Source of the DNA: Chromatiales bacterium
Lineage (GTDB): Bacteria; Pseudomonadota; Gammaproteobacteria; JAGRCI01
Reading direction: 5' to 3'
DNA length: 59,132 nucleotides
Assembly (NCBI GenBank): GCA_020445565.1
Contig: JAGRGI010000131.1
Location: 1-59,132, forward strand
Below are positions 1-7,791 of the stretch, piece by piece. The notes under the pieces are model-generated. The model was not told where the DNA came from and did no database searches. It worked only from the letters and a program-made list of their open reading frames with translations. The translations under genes and the position numbers were made by a program. Every line of letters starts with the position of its first letter. Position 1 is the first letter of the stretch.

Positions 1-842
1 GCCGGGAACCACTTGGACTCGTACTCTTCACCGTTGCAGTTCTGGGTGTAGGTCTTCAGGTGCAGGAAGTACGCACCGACCGGACCATAACCGTCCTTGA
101 AGCGGGCTAGCACGATGCGGTTTTCCATCTGGGTCATCTTGGCGCCGGCGCCAATCAACAGCCCATAGGCGGAACCGGAGGACCAAGGCGCGTACCAGAC
201 GCGGCCGGCACCCTCACCGACGGAGCGGGGCTTGTAGATGTTGGAAGCACCACCAGCGCCGACCACGACGGTCTTGGACTTGAACACGTGGTAGTTGCCG
301 GTACGTACGTTGAAACCAACGGCACCAGCGACACGGTTCGGCTTGCTTTCGTCCATCAGCAAATGGGTGACGCAGATACGGTTGAAGACCTTGTCGGCAG
401 ACTTCTTGGCGGCCTCGGCCACGATCGGCTTGTAGGACTCACCGTGAATCATGATCTGCCAACGGCCTTCACGCTGGTAGGCGCCGGTCTTGGGGTTGCG
501 CATCAGCGGCAGGCCCCACTCTTCGAACTGGTGCACGGCGGAGTCGACGTGACGAGCCATGTCGAACAGCAGGTCTTCACGGACCATGCCCATCAGGTCG
601 ATACGCGCATAACGGACGTGGTCTTCGGGATTGTTCTCACCGAAGCGGGTGCCCATGTAGCAGTTGATCGCGTACAGACCCTGCGCCACGGCGCCGGAGC
701 GGTCGATGTTCGCTTTTTCAGCGATGACGATCTTCTTGTCCTGACCCCAGTATCTGGCCTCGAAAGCCGCACCGGTTCCACCGAGACCCGCGCCAGCAAC
801 GAGGATGTCGATGTTGTCTTCTACGATTGTCTTGTAAGCCAT
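1..842 (-). CDS. aprA: Adenylylsulfate reductase alpha subunit AprA (partial, N-terminal 280 residues)
   Basis: AprA is the FAD subunit of dissimilatory APS reductase. In sulfur oxidisers it works in reverse in the cytoplasm, turning sulfite and AMP into APS. The reading frame runs from an ATG at 842 to the window edge without a stop, so only about 280 of the expected ~620-660 residues are present. Near the N-terminus (about residues 13-22) there is a dinucleotide-binding GAGLGGTGA motif, and further along AEKANIDRSGAVAQGL and GGASNIYKPR, both typical of the FAD fold. The start overlaps the aprB stop in a TAATG, which suggests translational coupling. It is the last gene seen of the aprM-aprB-aprA operon; whatever follows lies outside the window. 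Confidence 0.95.
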   Translation of the reverse strand, partial: MAYKTIVEDNIDILVAGAGLGGTGAAFEARYWGQDKKIVIAEKANIDRSGAVAQGLYAINCYMGTRFGENNPEDHVRYARIDLMGMVREDLLFDMARHVDSAVHQFEEWGLPLMRNPKTGAYQREGRWQIMIHGESYKPIVAEAAKKSADKVFNRICVTHLLMDESKPNRVAGAVGFNVRTGNYHVFKSKTVVVGAGGASNIYKPRSVGEGAGRVWYAPWSSGSAYGLLIGAGAKMTQMENRIVLARFKDGYGPVGAYFLHLKTYTQNCNGEEYESKWFP

Positions 843-1327
843 TAGTAACCCTCCACCCCTTCAACCATCTTCAGACCATTGGACTCGAGGGTGTGGAGAT
901 CACCATCGTCCAGGCGAATGTATTTGGGTTCGTTGTACAGCAACTGGCTGTCACGCTGCTCTTTGGTCGGCGCGGGCACATCGCGAAGTTGCGGGATGTG
1001 CTTGCCCCAAGGCTTGGTCGTGATGGGTGCCAGCAGATTCATGTCTTTCTGGCCGTTGCGGAAGCGGATTCTCCAGGCGATGACACCCTTTTCCTCATCA
1101 CGCTTCACGCGAACCGAATGGCCCAAGGGGGCGAAATCGGCGTAACCGCGAACGTCAATCGCCTGATGCGGGCAGGCCTTGACGCAGGAGTAGCACTCCC
1201 AGCACATGTTCGGCTCGATGTTGTAAGCGCGGCGAACGGTGGTGTCGATGTGCATGATGTCCGACGGGCAGATATCAACGCATTGACCACAGCCATCGCA
1301 GCGAGTCATGTAGACGAAAGTCGGCAT
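842..1327 (-). CDS. aprB: Adenylylsulfate reductase beta subunit AprB
   Basis: AprB is the ferredoxin-like subunit that carries electrons between the AprA flavin and the membrane partner. The 161-residue length is normal for the family. Two 4Fe-4S cluster motifs are visible: CDGCGQCVDICP (residues about 10-21) and CWECYSCVKACP (about 42-53). The tail after residue 75 is the usual wrap-around extension that embraces AprA. A GAGGA ribosome site lies 8 bases before the ATG. It sits between aprM and aprA, with a one-base stop/start overlap to aprA. All cluster cysteines are present, so the protein should be functional. Confidence 0.96.
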   Translation of the reverse strand: MPTFVYMTRCDGCGQCVDICPSDIMHIDTTVRRAYNIEPNMCWECYSCVKACPHQAIDVRGYADFAPLGHSVRVKRDEEKGVIAWRIRFRNGQKDMNLLAPITTKPWGKHIPQLRDVPAPTKEQRDSQLLYNEPKYIRLDDGDLHTLESNGLKMVEGVEGY

Positions 1328-1367
1328 AGTTCAGTTCCTCTTCGTGTCTTGGTTCAACGCATCGACA

Positions 1368-2219
1368 TCAATAGTGGTTCGGCGCTTCGCGCTTGATGCC
1401 AAGCCCCATGTTGGGCGGATTCTTGCCCATGTATTCCGGGACGTCGGGGTACATTGCCTGCACTTCGGGATCCGTCAGGTCGAAATCCGGGGGCAGCTTC
1501 TCTCTGGAACCGTCAGCCTTGATGACCCGCTTCTGGAACGCAGCCGCCGGCTTGAAGAACATGTGGGCGAACTTGGACCAGAGAACCGTGCTGAACAGGA
1601 AGGTGGCGGACAAAATGAACAGGGCAAAGAAGAGCTTGTCCCAACCGGCGACGCCAGAGCTCTGCAGGATGGACCAGATCAGAGCGAAGGTCGCCATCGC
1701 CAGCAGGGAGACGATGAACATGTCCGCGCGAACCAGGTGGTACCACTTCTTGCCCTCGGCGAAGACGTCGGCCCGGATGCCGAACCAGAACCAGTAGCCG
1801 CCGATGCACAGGGCCAGGGCGCCCAGGTGCCACAGCAGGGGAACGATCTGCGGTGCCGGGGTATCGGCAGTGGGATAGGCAAAGATCAGCACAGCGGTGG
1901 TGACCACGAACAGGACGAAGCCATACATGGTGAACAGGTGGGAGAGCCGCCGTTTCTGGTTGTCGAACTCCGAAGAGGTCAGCACTTCGCTGGTCAGCGT
2001 CTTGACGGCCATGGCCGCCTTTTCTCCGCCGCCGATCTTACGTTTTGCTATCTTTTGAGCTGCTTGAGCATTTTCGAAGAAGTACTTGGCACTCTTCTTA
2101 TGCATGACATCCAGCAGGGTACCGACGACCACCAACAGGAACATCACGACGACATAAACCTGCATGGCTATCGGCGATATGAATGCCGTGAGCTCGGAGA
2201 AGGGGTTGTAGGTAAACAT
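1368..2219 (-). CDS. aprM: AprM, membrane anchor of APS reductase
   Basis: AprM is the membrane protein that replaces the QmoABC complex in many sulfur-oxidising bacteria and is thought to link AprBA to the quinone pool. The 283-residue protein has about five to six hydrophobic spans (roughly residues 18-38, 95-115, 125-145, 165-187 and 195-215). A soluble, charged loop lies between the first two spans, and a Pro-rich hydrophilic tail contains DFDLTDPEVQAMYPDVPEYMG. The gene is first in the operon, 40 bases before aprB. Its ribosome site GAGGAGA precedes the ATG. The family assignment rests on its position directly before aprBA and its topology; the electron-transfer role is inferred from the family and has not been shown for this protein. 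Confidence 0.85.
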   Translation of the reverse strand: MFTYNPFSELTAFISPIAMQVYVVVMFLLVVVGTLLDVMHKKSAKYFFENAQAAQKIAKRKIGGGEKAAMAVKTLTSEVLTSSEFDNQKRRLSHLFTMYGFVLFVVTTAVLIFAYPTADTPAPQIVPLLWHLGALALCIGGYWFWFGIRADVFAEGKKWYHLVRADMFIVSLLAMATFALIWSILQSSGVAGWDKLFFALFILSATFLFSTVLWSKFAHMFFKPAAAFQKRVIKADGSREKLPPDFDLTDPEVQAMYPDVPEYMGKNPPNMGLGIKREAPNHY

Positions 2220-3059
2220 GTATCCAGGTCTCCTCAGTCATCTCGATAAATGTAATCGGCGAATATAAATGATATTGGCTTATCGTAATATTCACGTTTT
2301 TCATGGTACTCATACGGAATGTTTATAACCTCTCCGTGCCCGCGGGCCAGGGCCTTCGCATCCCTGCGATCGCGGCTTTGAGGGCGGTACCAGCTTTCGG
2401 GTACGCCTTATAAACCGGCGCCGGGTCCTTGGCAATGCGCCGGAGCTTCTGCCGGCAATACCATCAGTGCCCGTCCCCGGCAGCGTGCCGGTCGGGCCTG
2501 AATCGACCTGGGCCGGTGATGACGTAACTGGGAAGAAAATTGCCACGATCTGGTGGCAAACATCGCTGAACTGGCATTCAAAAAAAGGATTGGCGGTCGT
2601 CGGAGGTGGTCGCCTACGACCCACGGGGCGGGGTTGATCCGAGTTTGGCGGCTGGAGAAGACTCGCCTGTATTTGATGTCTGTCAAGTGGAGAGTCAATG
2701 AGAAGCTGTACTTGACTGGCCTGATGTGCCTGGGGCTCCTGGAAGCTTTGTTCGTTGAATTCTTTCAAGGAAGGTTTTTTGGGGGGGAGGGCAGTCGAAG
2801 TGCGGGGAATGAGATCGATCAGTAAAATAATGGGCGAATAATATATATTTATGGGTATAGTGAGAGGTTAAGGGCCACGCCCCACGCCTCGGACGTCGCT
2901 GGACCTATTCTGCCTCCATCAGAATGATCGATCCTCAGCTGCAGAAGGGTAGTACCAAAAGGCTGAAGCTTTATGCTTTTGTATCGAATCTGGTCAGGCT
3001 CCCACGGTCGCCCGGTGTGACAGCCGATGGCGCAGGGCGAAACGCATGGTCTTGCTTGG
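2220..3059. other. Intergenic region without a convincing gene; apr promoter expected at the left end
   Basis: About 840 bases with no open frame that looks protein-like on either strand. The apr operon starts to the left, so its promoter should lie near 2225-2320, where the sequence is AT-rich; I cannot pick a convincing -35/-10 pair. Around 2780 there is a short G-tract, and 2840-2860 is a run of A/T. The open frames that exist (for example on the minus strand from 2768 to 2310) have Arg/Pro-rich translations typical of non-coding GC-rich DNA. Confidence 0.5.
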
Positions 3060-4091
3060 CTACTCCGTTCGCCGGCGTTTGAGGATGTGCTTCAGCGAGC
3101 CCATGAATCGCTCAAGCTTTCCCGCGGGCTTGCCGCTTCTCACGCAGCTTAGCGCCCAACGCTCACGGCGTTCAGACATCCAGTCCTGCTTATAGGTTTC
3201 ATTGCCCACCAGGAAGTCGATTTCCTCTACCCGGTCGACATCGATCGCATGCTCCATCATGTGACTCGTCAATAGGGAGCCTGGCGAGTATCGCTTCCAA
3301 GTCTCGTCGTAGGCCAGCCTGAATATATTCGCTTTGCCGTGCAGCACAAACCACAGTTGTGCGGCAGCAGGTCGGCCCTTGATATACAGGACTCCCAGCC
3401 TCGACCAACCTTCCTTCGAAAAAACCGTTGCCAAACCGTCAAGCAGGTCCGAATACTGCTCATTGGCCTTCCAGCTGGATCCATAGACTGCATAGTAATC
3501 CGGCATGGCCTGGGGTACTTCCTCTCCAATAAAAAGGCGAACCGAGTAGCCATGCTCCCGTTCGAGCTTACGGCTCTTGCGCGTGATCGTGTTGCGGAGA
3601 CGCCCCGGACGATCCCTCATGTAGTCTGTATAGGATTGTCCCGCTACCTTATGGAACCAGTTGTAAAACCGGAAACTCCGGTAGCAGTTGGAGCCGGATG
3701 CTTCCATGCATCTTTGCAAGCTGTCCAGCCTGTCATCGATTGCAGCGACGGGTTCCAGTAGCAACGAGCCGTATCCGGATTTACACAGGCCGTGCAGCAG
3801 GCATTCCAGCATCTGTTGTCGGTTGCCGTCGGCAAGCAACAAGGAATAAAGAGAGGTGTAGCGATGTCTGAGCGCGTAGCAACGATTGCTGGCACACTCC
3901 ATCAGGGGCAGTATCGCCAGCATGCCGCCATCTTGCTCCACACAGGCAAGAGTGATGCTGTCAACTGCCGTGTTGGCAAGGTTTTCAAACCACTGTTGCG
4001 AAAGAAACATGCTGTCTCTTGCGCCTTGTGAAAAAAGTGCGCCCGCGCTCGCCGGCAGTTGTTCCATGCTTGTGTAGAGCGCAAACTCCAT
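3060..4091 (-). CDS. FemAB/GNAT-like acyltransferase (Acetyltransf_6 type)
   Basis: A 343-residue cytoplasmic protein with the tandem GNAT-like build of the FemAB/BioF2-like acetyltransferases. An N-terminal half of about 150 residues ends in FYNWFHKVAGQSYTDYMRDR. The C-terminal acyltransferase half contains RNTITRKSRKLEREHGYSV, YYAVYGSSWKANEQYS, LGVLYIKGRPAAAQLWFV, and the typical ending YSPGSLLTSHMMEHAID with EEIDFLVGNETYKQDWM. Such proteins usually N-acylate sugars or amino groups of cell-envelope or exopolysaccharide precursors; the substrate cannot be read from the sequence. AGG precedes the ATG by about 8 bases. It is transcribed in the same direction as the glutaredoxin gene 79 bases upstream, but a shared operon is uncertain. 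Confidence 0.75.
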   Translation of the reverse strand: MEFALYTSMEQLPASAGALFSQGARDSMFLSQQWFENLANTAVDSITLACVEQDGGMLAILPLMECASNRCYALRHRYTSLYSLLLADGNRQQMLECLLHGLCKSGYGSLLLEPVAAIDDRLDSLQRCMEASGSNCYRSFRFYNWFHKVAGQSYTDYMRDRPGRLRNTITRKSRKLEREHGYSVRLFIGEEVPQAMPDYYAVYGSSWKANEQYSDLLDGLATVFSKEGWSRLGVLYIKGRPAAAQLWFVLHGKANIFRLAYDETWKRYSPGSLLTSHMMEHAIDVDRVEEIDFLVGNETYKQDWMSERRERWALSCVRSGKPAGKLERFMGSLKHILKRRRTE

Positions 4092-4170
4092 CGATCTGCC
4101 TGCTATTCAAAGGCTGACGGGATCTTGCCTATGCTTGCCGGCAGACGGGCGAGACAATTGACTGAATGGT

Positions 4171-4446
4171 TCAATCCTTACCGCCCAAACCCAGCAGCTC
4201 GTCCAGTTCTCCGTCTGCCTCCAGCGTCAATAGCTCCTCTTCGCCGCCGATATGTTTATCGTTGATGAAGATCTGCGGGTAATATTTCAGTCCGGTGCGC
4301 CGGATCATTTCATCTTTTTCAAGGGGCATCAGATCGATCAGGTAATCGATGTAAACCACATTCCTGCGATCGAGCAGTTCCCGAACGTTAACGCACTTCT
4401 TGCAATTGCTCGTGCCGTAAATTTCGACTTTTGCGGGCATGGTCAT
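4171..4446 (-). CDS. Glutaredoxin with unusual CKKC active site
   Basis: A 91-residue thioredoxin-fold protein of glutaredoxin (GrxC-like) length. The strand-1/active-site motif reads VEIYGTSNCKKCVNV, with Cys15 and Cys18. The cis-proline motif YYPQIFIND (Pro57) and the glutathione-binding GG-x-E-E-L motif (HIGGEEELLTLEADGEL) follow in the right order. Ordinary class I glutaredoxins have CPYC, so the two lysines inside the CxxC are odd and should change the redox potential and charge of the site. A GGAG ribosome site lies about 6 bases before the ATG at 4446. It is 75 bases downstream of the unknown gene at 4522-5064 and reads in the same direction, so the two may be co-transcribed. Confidence 0.85.
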   Translation of the reverse strand: MTMPAKVEIYGTSNCKKCVNVRELLDRRNVVYIDYLIDLMPLEKDEMIRRTGLKYYPQIFINDKHIGGEEELLTLEADGELDELLGLGGKD

Positions 4447-4480
4447 CGATTCTCCGGAAATTCCGTTGGTGAGCGGAAAA

Positions 4481-4512
4481 CGCGCAGATTCAGTTGATCG
4501 TTTAACTGCGCG
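4481..4512 (-). other. Inverted repeat between the unknown gene and the glutaredoxin gene
   Basis: Arms CGCGCAG (4481-4487) and CTGCGCG (4506-4512) are perfectly complementary, 7 base pairs with an 18-base loop. It lies just after the stop codon of the minus-strand gene at 4522-5064 and before the glutaredoxin start. There is no clear T-tract, so it may be an mRNA-stabilising or partial termination hairpin. Confidence 0.3.
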
Positions 4513-4521
4513 GCTGCCACG

Positions 4522-5064
4522 TCAACTTTCTCCCGATAACAGAAAATTGACATAGGGCGCGTAGGTGATTACCTGGCCTTGCACAAATCCCAGCTCGTTA
4601 AATGCTTCAGCAACGGCAACCAGACATTCGTGGTCGCCGGGTTTCGCCTGGAGTTCCGCCAGTGCCGATAGAAAATGCTCAATTTCAAGCGGATCTACGT
4701 AGGTCCGCAACATGTCAATGGATTCGCCCACCCGATCCGCGTCGACAGTCACGCTCGTTTCCCTGACGCGAAGACGGCTGAAATCCTCTTCAGAAATGCG
4801 TTTCCGCATGGTTTCGACGAACGCATCGAAGGTCTCCTTGTCCGGCTTGTCGAGGAACAGTTCAACCAGGGGTTCCCTGTTGACCTGGCTTACAAACGCA
4901 AGCATCGAACCGGAAACGACGGGTTCGGGATCCAAAACACACAATACAACGCTCAACGACTCTGTTTTCAGCGGTGACTGGATAGTGTATTGAACCTCTT
5001 CTCCGACCAGTGTGAATTCCCGGGTACCCTTGATCAGGTGTTTCTGTACGAGTGTCGTCGTCAT
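4522..5064 (-). CDS. Hypothetical cytoplasmic protein, 180 residues
   Basis: I do not recognise the family. The protein begins MTTTLVQKHLIKGTREF and has no signal peptide or membrane span. It looks like a two-part soluble protein: a beta-rich N-terminal part (about 1-70) with VVLCVLDPEPVVSGSMLAF, and an acidic alpha-helical part with ETFDAFVETMRKRISEEDF and ESIDMLRTYVDPLEIEHFL. The frame is open to an ATG at 5109, but the ATG at 5064 is preferred because GTGGAG lies 6-8 bases upstream of it, and the extra 15 residues look unlike the rest. A perfect TATAAT with an adjacent inverted repeat lies about 100 bases upstream. Co-directional with the glutaredoxin gene, so a redox link is possible but unproven. 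Confidence 0.7.
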   Translation of the reverse strand: MTTTLVQKHLIKGTREFTLVGEEVQYTIQSPLKTESLSVVLCVLDPEPVVSGSMLAFVSQVNREPLVELFLDKPDKETFDAFVETMRKRISEEDFSRLRVRETSVTVDADRVGESIDMLRTYVDPLEIEHFLSALAELQAKPGDHECLVAVAEAFNELGFVQGQVITYAPYVNFLLSGES

Positions 5065-5156
5065 GTGTGCTCCACTTGCCAACCAGAGATTCAGACCAGA
5101 AATGTGCAATACGCAATCAGGCTGAAATCATTTGTGGCAGACCGCTATCCTGTCCT

Positions 5157-5181
5157 GCCATTGCCGTCAATGGCGATTATA
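5157..5181 (-). promoter_or_regulatory. Leftward -10 box with overlapping inverted repeat (candidate operator)
   Basis: Read on the minus strand, a perfect TATAAT occupies 5181-5176. Directly downstream lies an inverted repeat, GCCATTG (5157-5163) and CAATGGC (5168-5174), spaced by 4 bases. This puts the repeat on the expected transcription start, a usual repressor position. No good -35 hexamer is visible 17 bases upstream, so the promoter may need an activator. The rest of 5065-5400 contains no gene and should also hold the rightward promoter of the bufferin operon. Confidence 0.35.
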
Positions 5182-5400
5182 CGCCAACCGGGGCCTGGGC
5201 TACGGTACCTTTTCAACGACAGCCTTGGCATCGCAGTGTTAACCGCTGTGTGCGCCGAAGAGATCCATGCGGCGGGACGGAACCATGAGCTTCGGGTTGT
5301 TCGGATTTCGGATCGGCAATTCGCGCAATCAAACCGCCAGGGGAATCGTCTTGGGAAGTGACGGCAATCGGCCGTCGCTTTACTATCCGGGAGTTTCCCC

Positions 5401-5685
5401 ATGAACCAAGAATCCAAGCTTGCCACTGCTGTCGCCGGCCTGTTGGCGGCCTCATCCATGCTCGTTACCAGCACCGCACAAGCGGTGCCCGATGCCCCAA
5501 CCCACTGGGAAAAATGCGCCGGTGTCGCCAAGGCCGGCATGAACGACTGCGGCGCCCTGGACGGCAAGCACGGCTGTTCCGGGCAGGCCAGCATGGATAA
5601 GGATCCCAATGAATGGGTGTACACCCCGTCGGGAACCTGCGCGAAAATCGGCGGTGTGGTCGCCAAGGTGAAGCCCGCGAAGTAG
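5401..5685 (+). CDS. bufA1: Bufferin precursor BufA1 (DUF2282)
   Basis: A 94-residue secreted peptide precursor. It has a signal peptide (residues 1-28, cleavage expected after AQA) and a short mature part with four cysteines at 39, 50, 59 and 80 in the contexts WEKCAG, NDCGAL, KHGCSG and GTCAKI. The end of the core, [13 protein letters not shown], is typical of DUF2282 proteins. In the bufferin family, the BufB/BufC enzymes convert core cysteines to thiooxazole groups and the product binds copper in the periplasm. A GGGAG ribosome site lies about 9 bases before the ATG. It is first in a run of five closely packed genes (bufA1-bufB-bufC-sigma-membrane protein). The family is recognised by motif; copper binding is inferred from characterised relatives. 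Confidence 0.93.
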   Translation: MNQESKLATAVAGLLAASSMLVTSTAQAVPDAPTHWEKCAGVAKAGMNDCGALDGKHGCSGQASMDKDPNEWVYTPSGTCAKIGGVVAKVKPAK

Positions 5686-5697
5686 GGGGTACGGCAG

Positions 5698-6528
5698 GTG
5701 CGGACCGTAATGTCAGATACCATTCGCGGGGCGGGCCTGGGTCTGCGTATGCCGCACGTTGCCGAGATCCTGGACCACGGTGCGGATGTGCCGTGGTTCG
5801 AGTTATTGGCCGACAATCATCTGGCTGCCGGCGGACCGATATCGGCCCAGACCGATGCCGTGGCGTCGCGCTGGCCATTGACGTTGCACTGTGTCGGCAT
5901 GAATATCGGCGGAACGGACGCCCTGGATTTCGACTATCTGGCCCGGATCCGCTCTCTGGCCAAGCGAGTCGAAGCGGCCTGGATCTCTGATCATCTTTGC
6001 TTCACTTCCTGCCACGGCCATAACTTCCACGACCTTTTGCCCTTGCCGTATACCAGTGAGGCGCTTGCCCATGTCGCCGCCCGGGTGCAACGAATTCAGG
6101 ACTTCTTCGGTCAACCTCTGGTAGTCGAGAACATCTCGGCCTATCTGCGGTTTCGCGAATCGAACCGCAGCGAGGCGGAGTTTCTGTCCGAGCTGGTGGA
6201 ACGAACCGGTTGCGGGTTGCTGCTGGATGTCAACAATCTCTACGTCAATCACGTGAATCACGGCGAAGACATCGATGCCTATCTTGCCGCATTGCCCCTT
6301 GCTGCGGTGCGAGAGATCCACTTGGCGGGTTACAGCCGGCAGGATGGCTATCTGCTGGATACCCACGATCATCCGGTGCATCCACCGGTATGGTCGCTCT
6401 ATGCCCGGGTAGTCGAGGCGGTGCCTGAGGTGCCGACCTTGATCGAGTGGGACAACGATCTGCCGGCGTTTTCCGTCTTGCTCGATCAGGCGCGGCAGGC
6501 CGATTCGGTCCGTCTGGGGGGAGATTGA
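5698..6528 (+). CDS. bufB: BufB, DUF692 multinuclear iron peptide-modifying enzyme
   Basis: A 276-residue TIM-barrel protein of the DUF692/MbnB family, the oxidative enzyme that modifies bufferin cysteines using two or three iron ions. The metal-binding residues typical of the family are in place: His64 (LHCVG), His99 (SDHLCF), Glu144 (VVENIS), Asp177 and Asn179/180 (LLDVNNLYVN), His208 (EIHLAG), Asp221-His223-His225 (DTHDHP) and Glu250 (IEWDN). The GTG at 5698 has AGGGGG 8 bases upstream and is preferred over the in-frame ATG at 5710. Only 12 bases separate it from bufA1, and one base separates it from bufC, so the three should be translated from one mRNA. Confidence 0.94.
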   Translation: MRTVMSDTIRGAGLGLRMPHVAEILDHGADVPWFELLADNHLAAGGPISAQTDAVASRWPLTLHCVGMNIGGTDALDFDYLARIRSLAKRVEAAWISDHLCFTSCHGHNFHDLLPLPYTSEALAHVAARVQRIQDFFGQPLVVENISAYLRFRESNRSEAEFLSELVERTGCGLLLDVNNLYVNHVNHGEDIDAYLAALPLAAVREIHLAGYSRQDGYLLDTHDHPVHPPVWSLYARVVEAVPEVPTLIEWDNDLPAFSVLLDQARQADSVRLGGD

Positions 6529-6529
6529 G

Positions 6530-7303
6530 GTGGGACCGCTGGCCGGATTGCAGACCTGCCTGGCCGCAGTGCTGGAGACCGATCGCTCCGGGCAAGATGT
6601 GGAGGAACTTCTCCCGCTGTTGTGGGAGGCAGGCCGTATCAACGGGACCGTTGGGGCGCGCATCTATCGCAATAACACCAAGGCTGTGCGGATTCGGGCG
6701 CTGGAAAGCACCTTCCCGGTCTGTCTCGCGATCCTGGGACAGGATTGTTTTCGCGCCTTGTGCCGCGACTATCTTGACGCCTTCCCGTCGAGGCATCCCG
6801 ATCTCAACTTTTACGGCGGCGCGTTCGCGGACAGCGTTGCCGGGTTTCTGGCACACCATGCCGGGGCGGCGTTTACCGGTTTCGACTACCTGCCGGACCT
6901 GCTTCGCTTTGAGTATCTCCACCACGAACTGCATTTCGCAGCCGACGATCCCCCCTTCGACACGAATGCGTTTGCGCGCCTGCTACGGGAGCGCGCCGAC
7001 CAGACGGTCCTGATACCGTCTGCGGCACTGCGCGTGTTTCGCTCTCCCTGGCCGGTATTGGGCCTGTGGCGTGCGCATAAGGACGGCGGATCCCTGCCCG
7101 ACACCGCGGGCACTGAAGATCGTCTGGTGCTCTGGCGATCCGCCCACGCTATCTCGGTGGAGCGGCTTTCAGAGGATGCCTTCGACCTTATGAAACAACT
7201 GGCGGAAGGTGTTTGCCTTGGTGATCTGTGTGGACACACGGCTGCATGGGCACTGCAAGACTTCCTGCGCCGCGGTTGGATCTCGGGTTGTCGGCTGGCA
7301 TGA
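6530..7303 (+). CDS. bufC: BufC, DUF2063 bufferin recognition/partner protein
   Basis: A 257-residue protein of the DUF2063/MbnC-like group, which binds the precursor peptide and the DUF692 enzyme. The N-terminal helical part carries the family-typical GARIYRNNTKAVRIRALESTFPV and YLDAFPSRHPDLNFYGG stretches and DYLPDLLRFEYLHHEL. The C-terminal half is a recognition-type domain with LRVFRSPWPVLGLWRAH. The start is a GTG with a GGGGGGAG ribosome site, one base after the bufB stop. The 3' end overlaps the sigma factor start in an ATGA, which strongly suggests one transcription unit. No DoxX-type bufD is present. Confidence 0.9.
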   Translation: MGPLAGLQTCLAAVLETDRSGQDVEELLPLLWEAGRINGTVGARIYRNNTKAVRIRALESTFPVCLAILGQDCFRALCRDYLDAFPSRHPDLNFYGGAFADSVAGFLAHHAGAAFTGFDYLPDLLRFEYLHHELHFAADDPPFDTNAFARLLRERADQTVLIPSAALRVFRSPWPVLGLWRAHKDGGSLPDTAGTEDRLVLWRSAHAISVERLSEDAFDLMKQLAEGVCLGDLCGHTAAWALQDFLRRGWISGCRLA

Positions 7304-7791
7304 ACGGCATACCTTTCGATCGTGAGGCCCTGAATCGCGCCTATCGCTATTGTTGCGCCCTGTGTGCAGAACCCAGCGAGGCGGCGGATCTGCTTCAGGA
7401 CGGCTTGGAACGCTACCTGCGCGCGAGTCCGCGAGCGGATAATCCCGAGGCCATGTTGCGGCGTATACTGCGCAATCGATTCATCGACACCCGGCGTGGC
7501 CGTAGGGACGAGCAAGCCTTGGATTCCGAAGTCCTGGATGCACACACCCTGGCGATGGGGTTTTCTTCCCTGGAGGAGATCCACATCGCCCAGGACGAGC
7601 TCGACCGGATTTGGTCCGGCCTGCATCCGAGCGAGCGCGAGCTGCTGCACCTGTGGGCGGTGGAGGGCCATACCGCGCGCGAGATTGCCGAGCTTCAAGA
7701 TTGTCCCAGGGGAACCGTGCTGGCGCGGATACACCGCCTGCGCCGACGCCTGTTGGACAATCGCGAGGTTTCGAGGGAGGGGGTGTCATGA
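7300..7791 (+). CDS. ECF RNA polymerase sigma factor of the bufferin operon
   Basis: A 163-residue sigma-70 family protein. Region 2 lies at about residues 8-75, with the core-binding/-10 helix PEAMLRRILRNRFIDTRRGRR. Region 4 lies at about 100-155, with LHPSERELLHLWAVEGHTAREIAEL and the helix-turn-helix RGTVLARIHRLRRRLL. There is no extra C-terminal domain. The ATG at 7300 overlaps the bufC stop (ATGA), and its stop overlaps the next gene (ATGA), so the sigma factor is translationally coupled on both sides. By analogy with bufferin operons controlled by an ECF sigma/anti-sigma pair, it probably activates this operon in response to metal stress; that is an inference. Confidence 0.9.
   Translation: MNGIPFDREALNRAYRYCCALCAEPSEAADLLQDGLERYLRASPRADNPEAMLRRILRNRFIDTRRGRRDEQALDSEVLDAHTLAMGFSSLEEIHIAQDELDRIWSGLHPSERELLHLWAVEGHTAREIAELQDCPRGTVLARIHRLRRRLLDNREVSREGVS

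Noticed and set aside
2225..2320. apr promoter
   Set aside because: The stretch is AT-rich and in the right place, but several weak hexamer pairs are possible and none stands out.
2310..2768. Minus-strand open frame of 152 codons between aprM and the acyltransferase gene
   Set aside because: Its translation is rich in Arg, Pro, Ser and Gly without hydrophobic pattern or motif, and there is no ribosome site; it looks like chance in GC-rich DNA.
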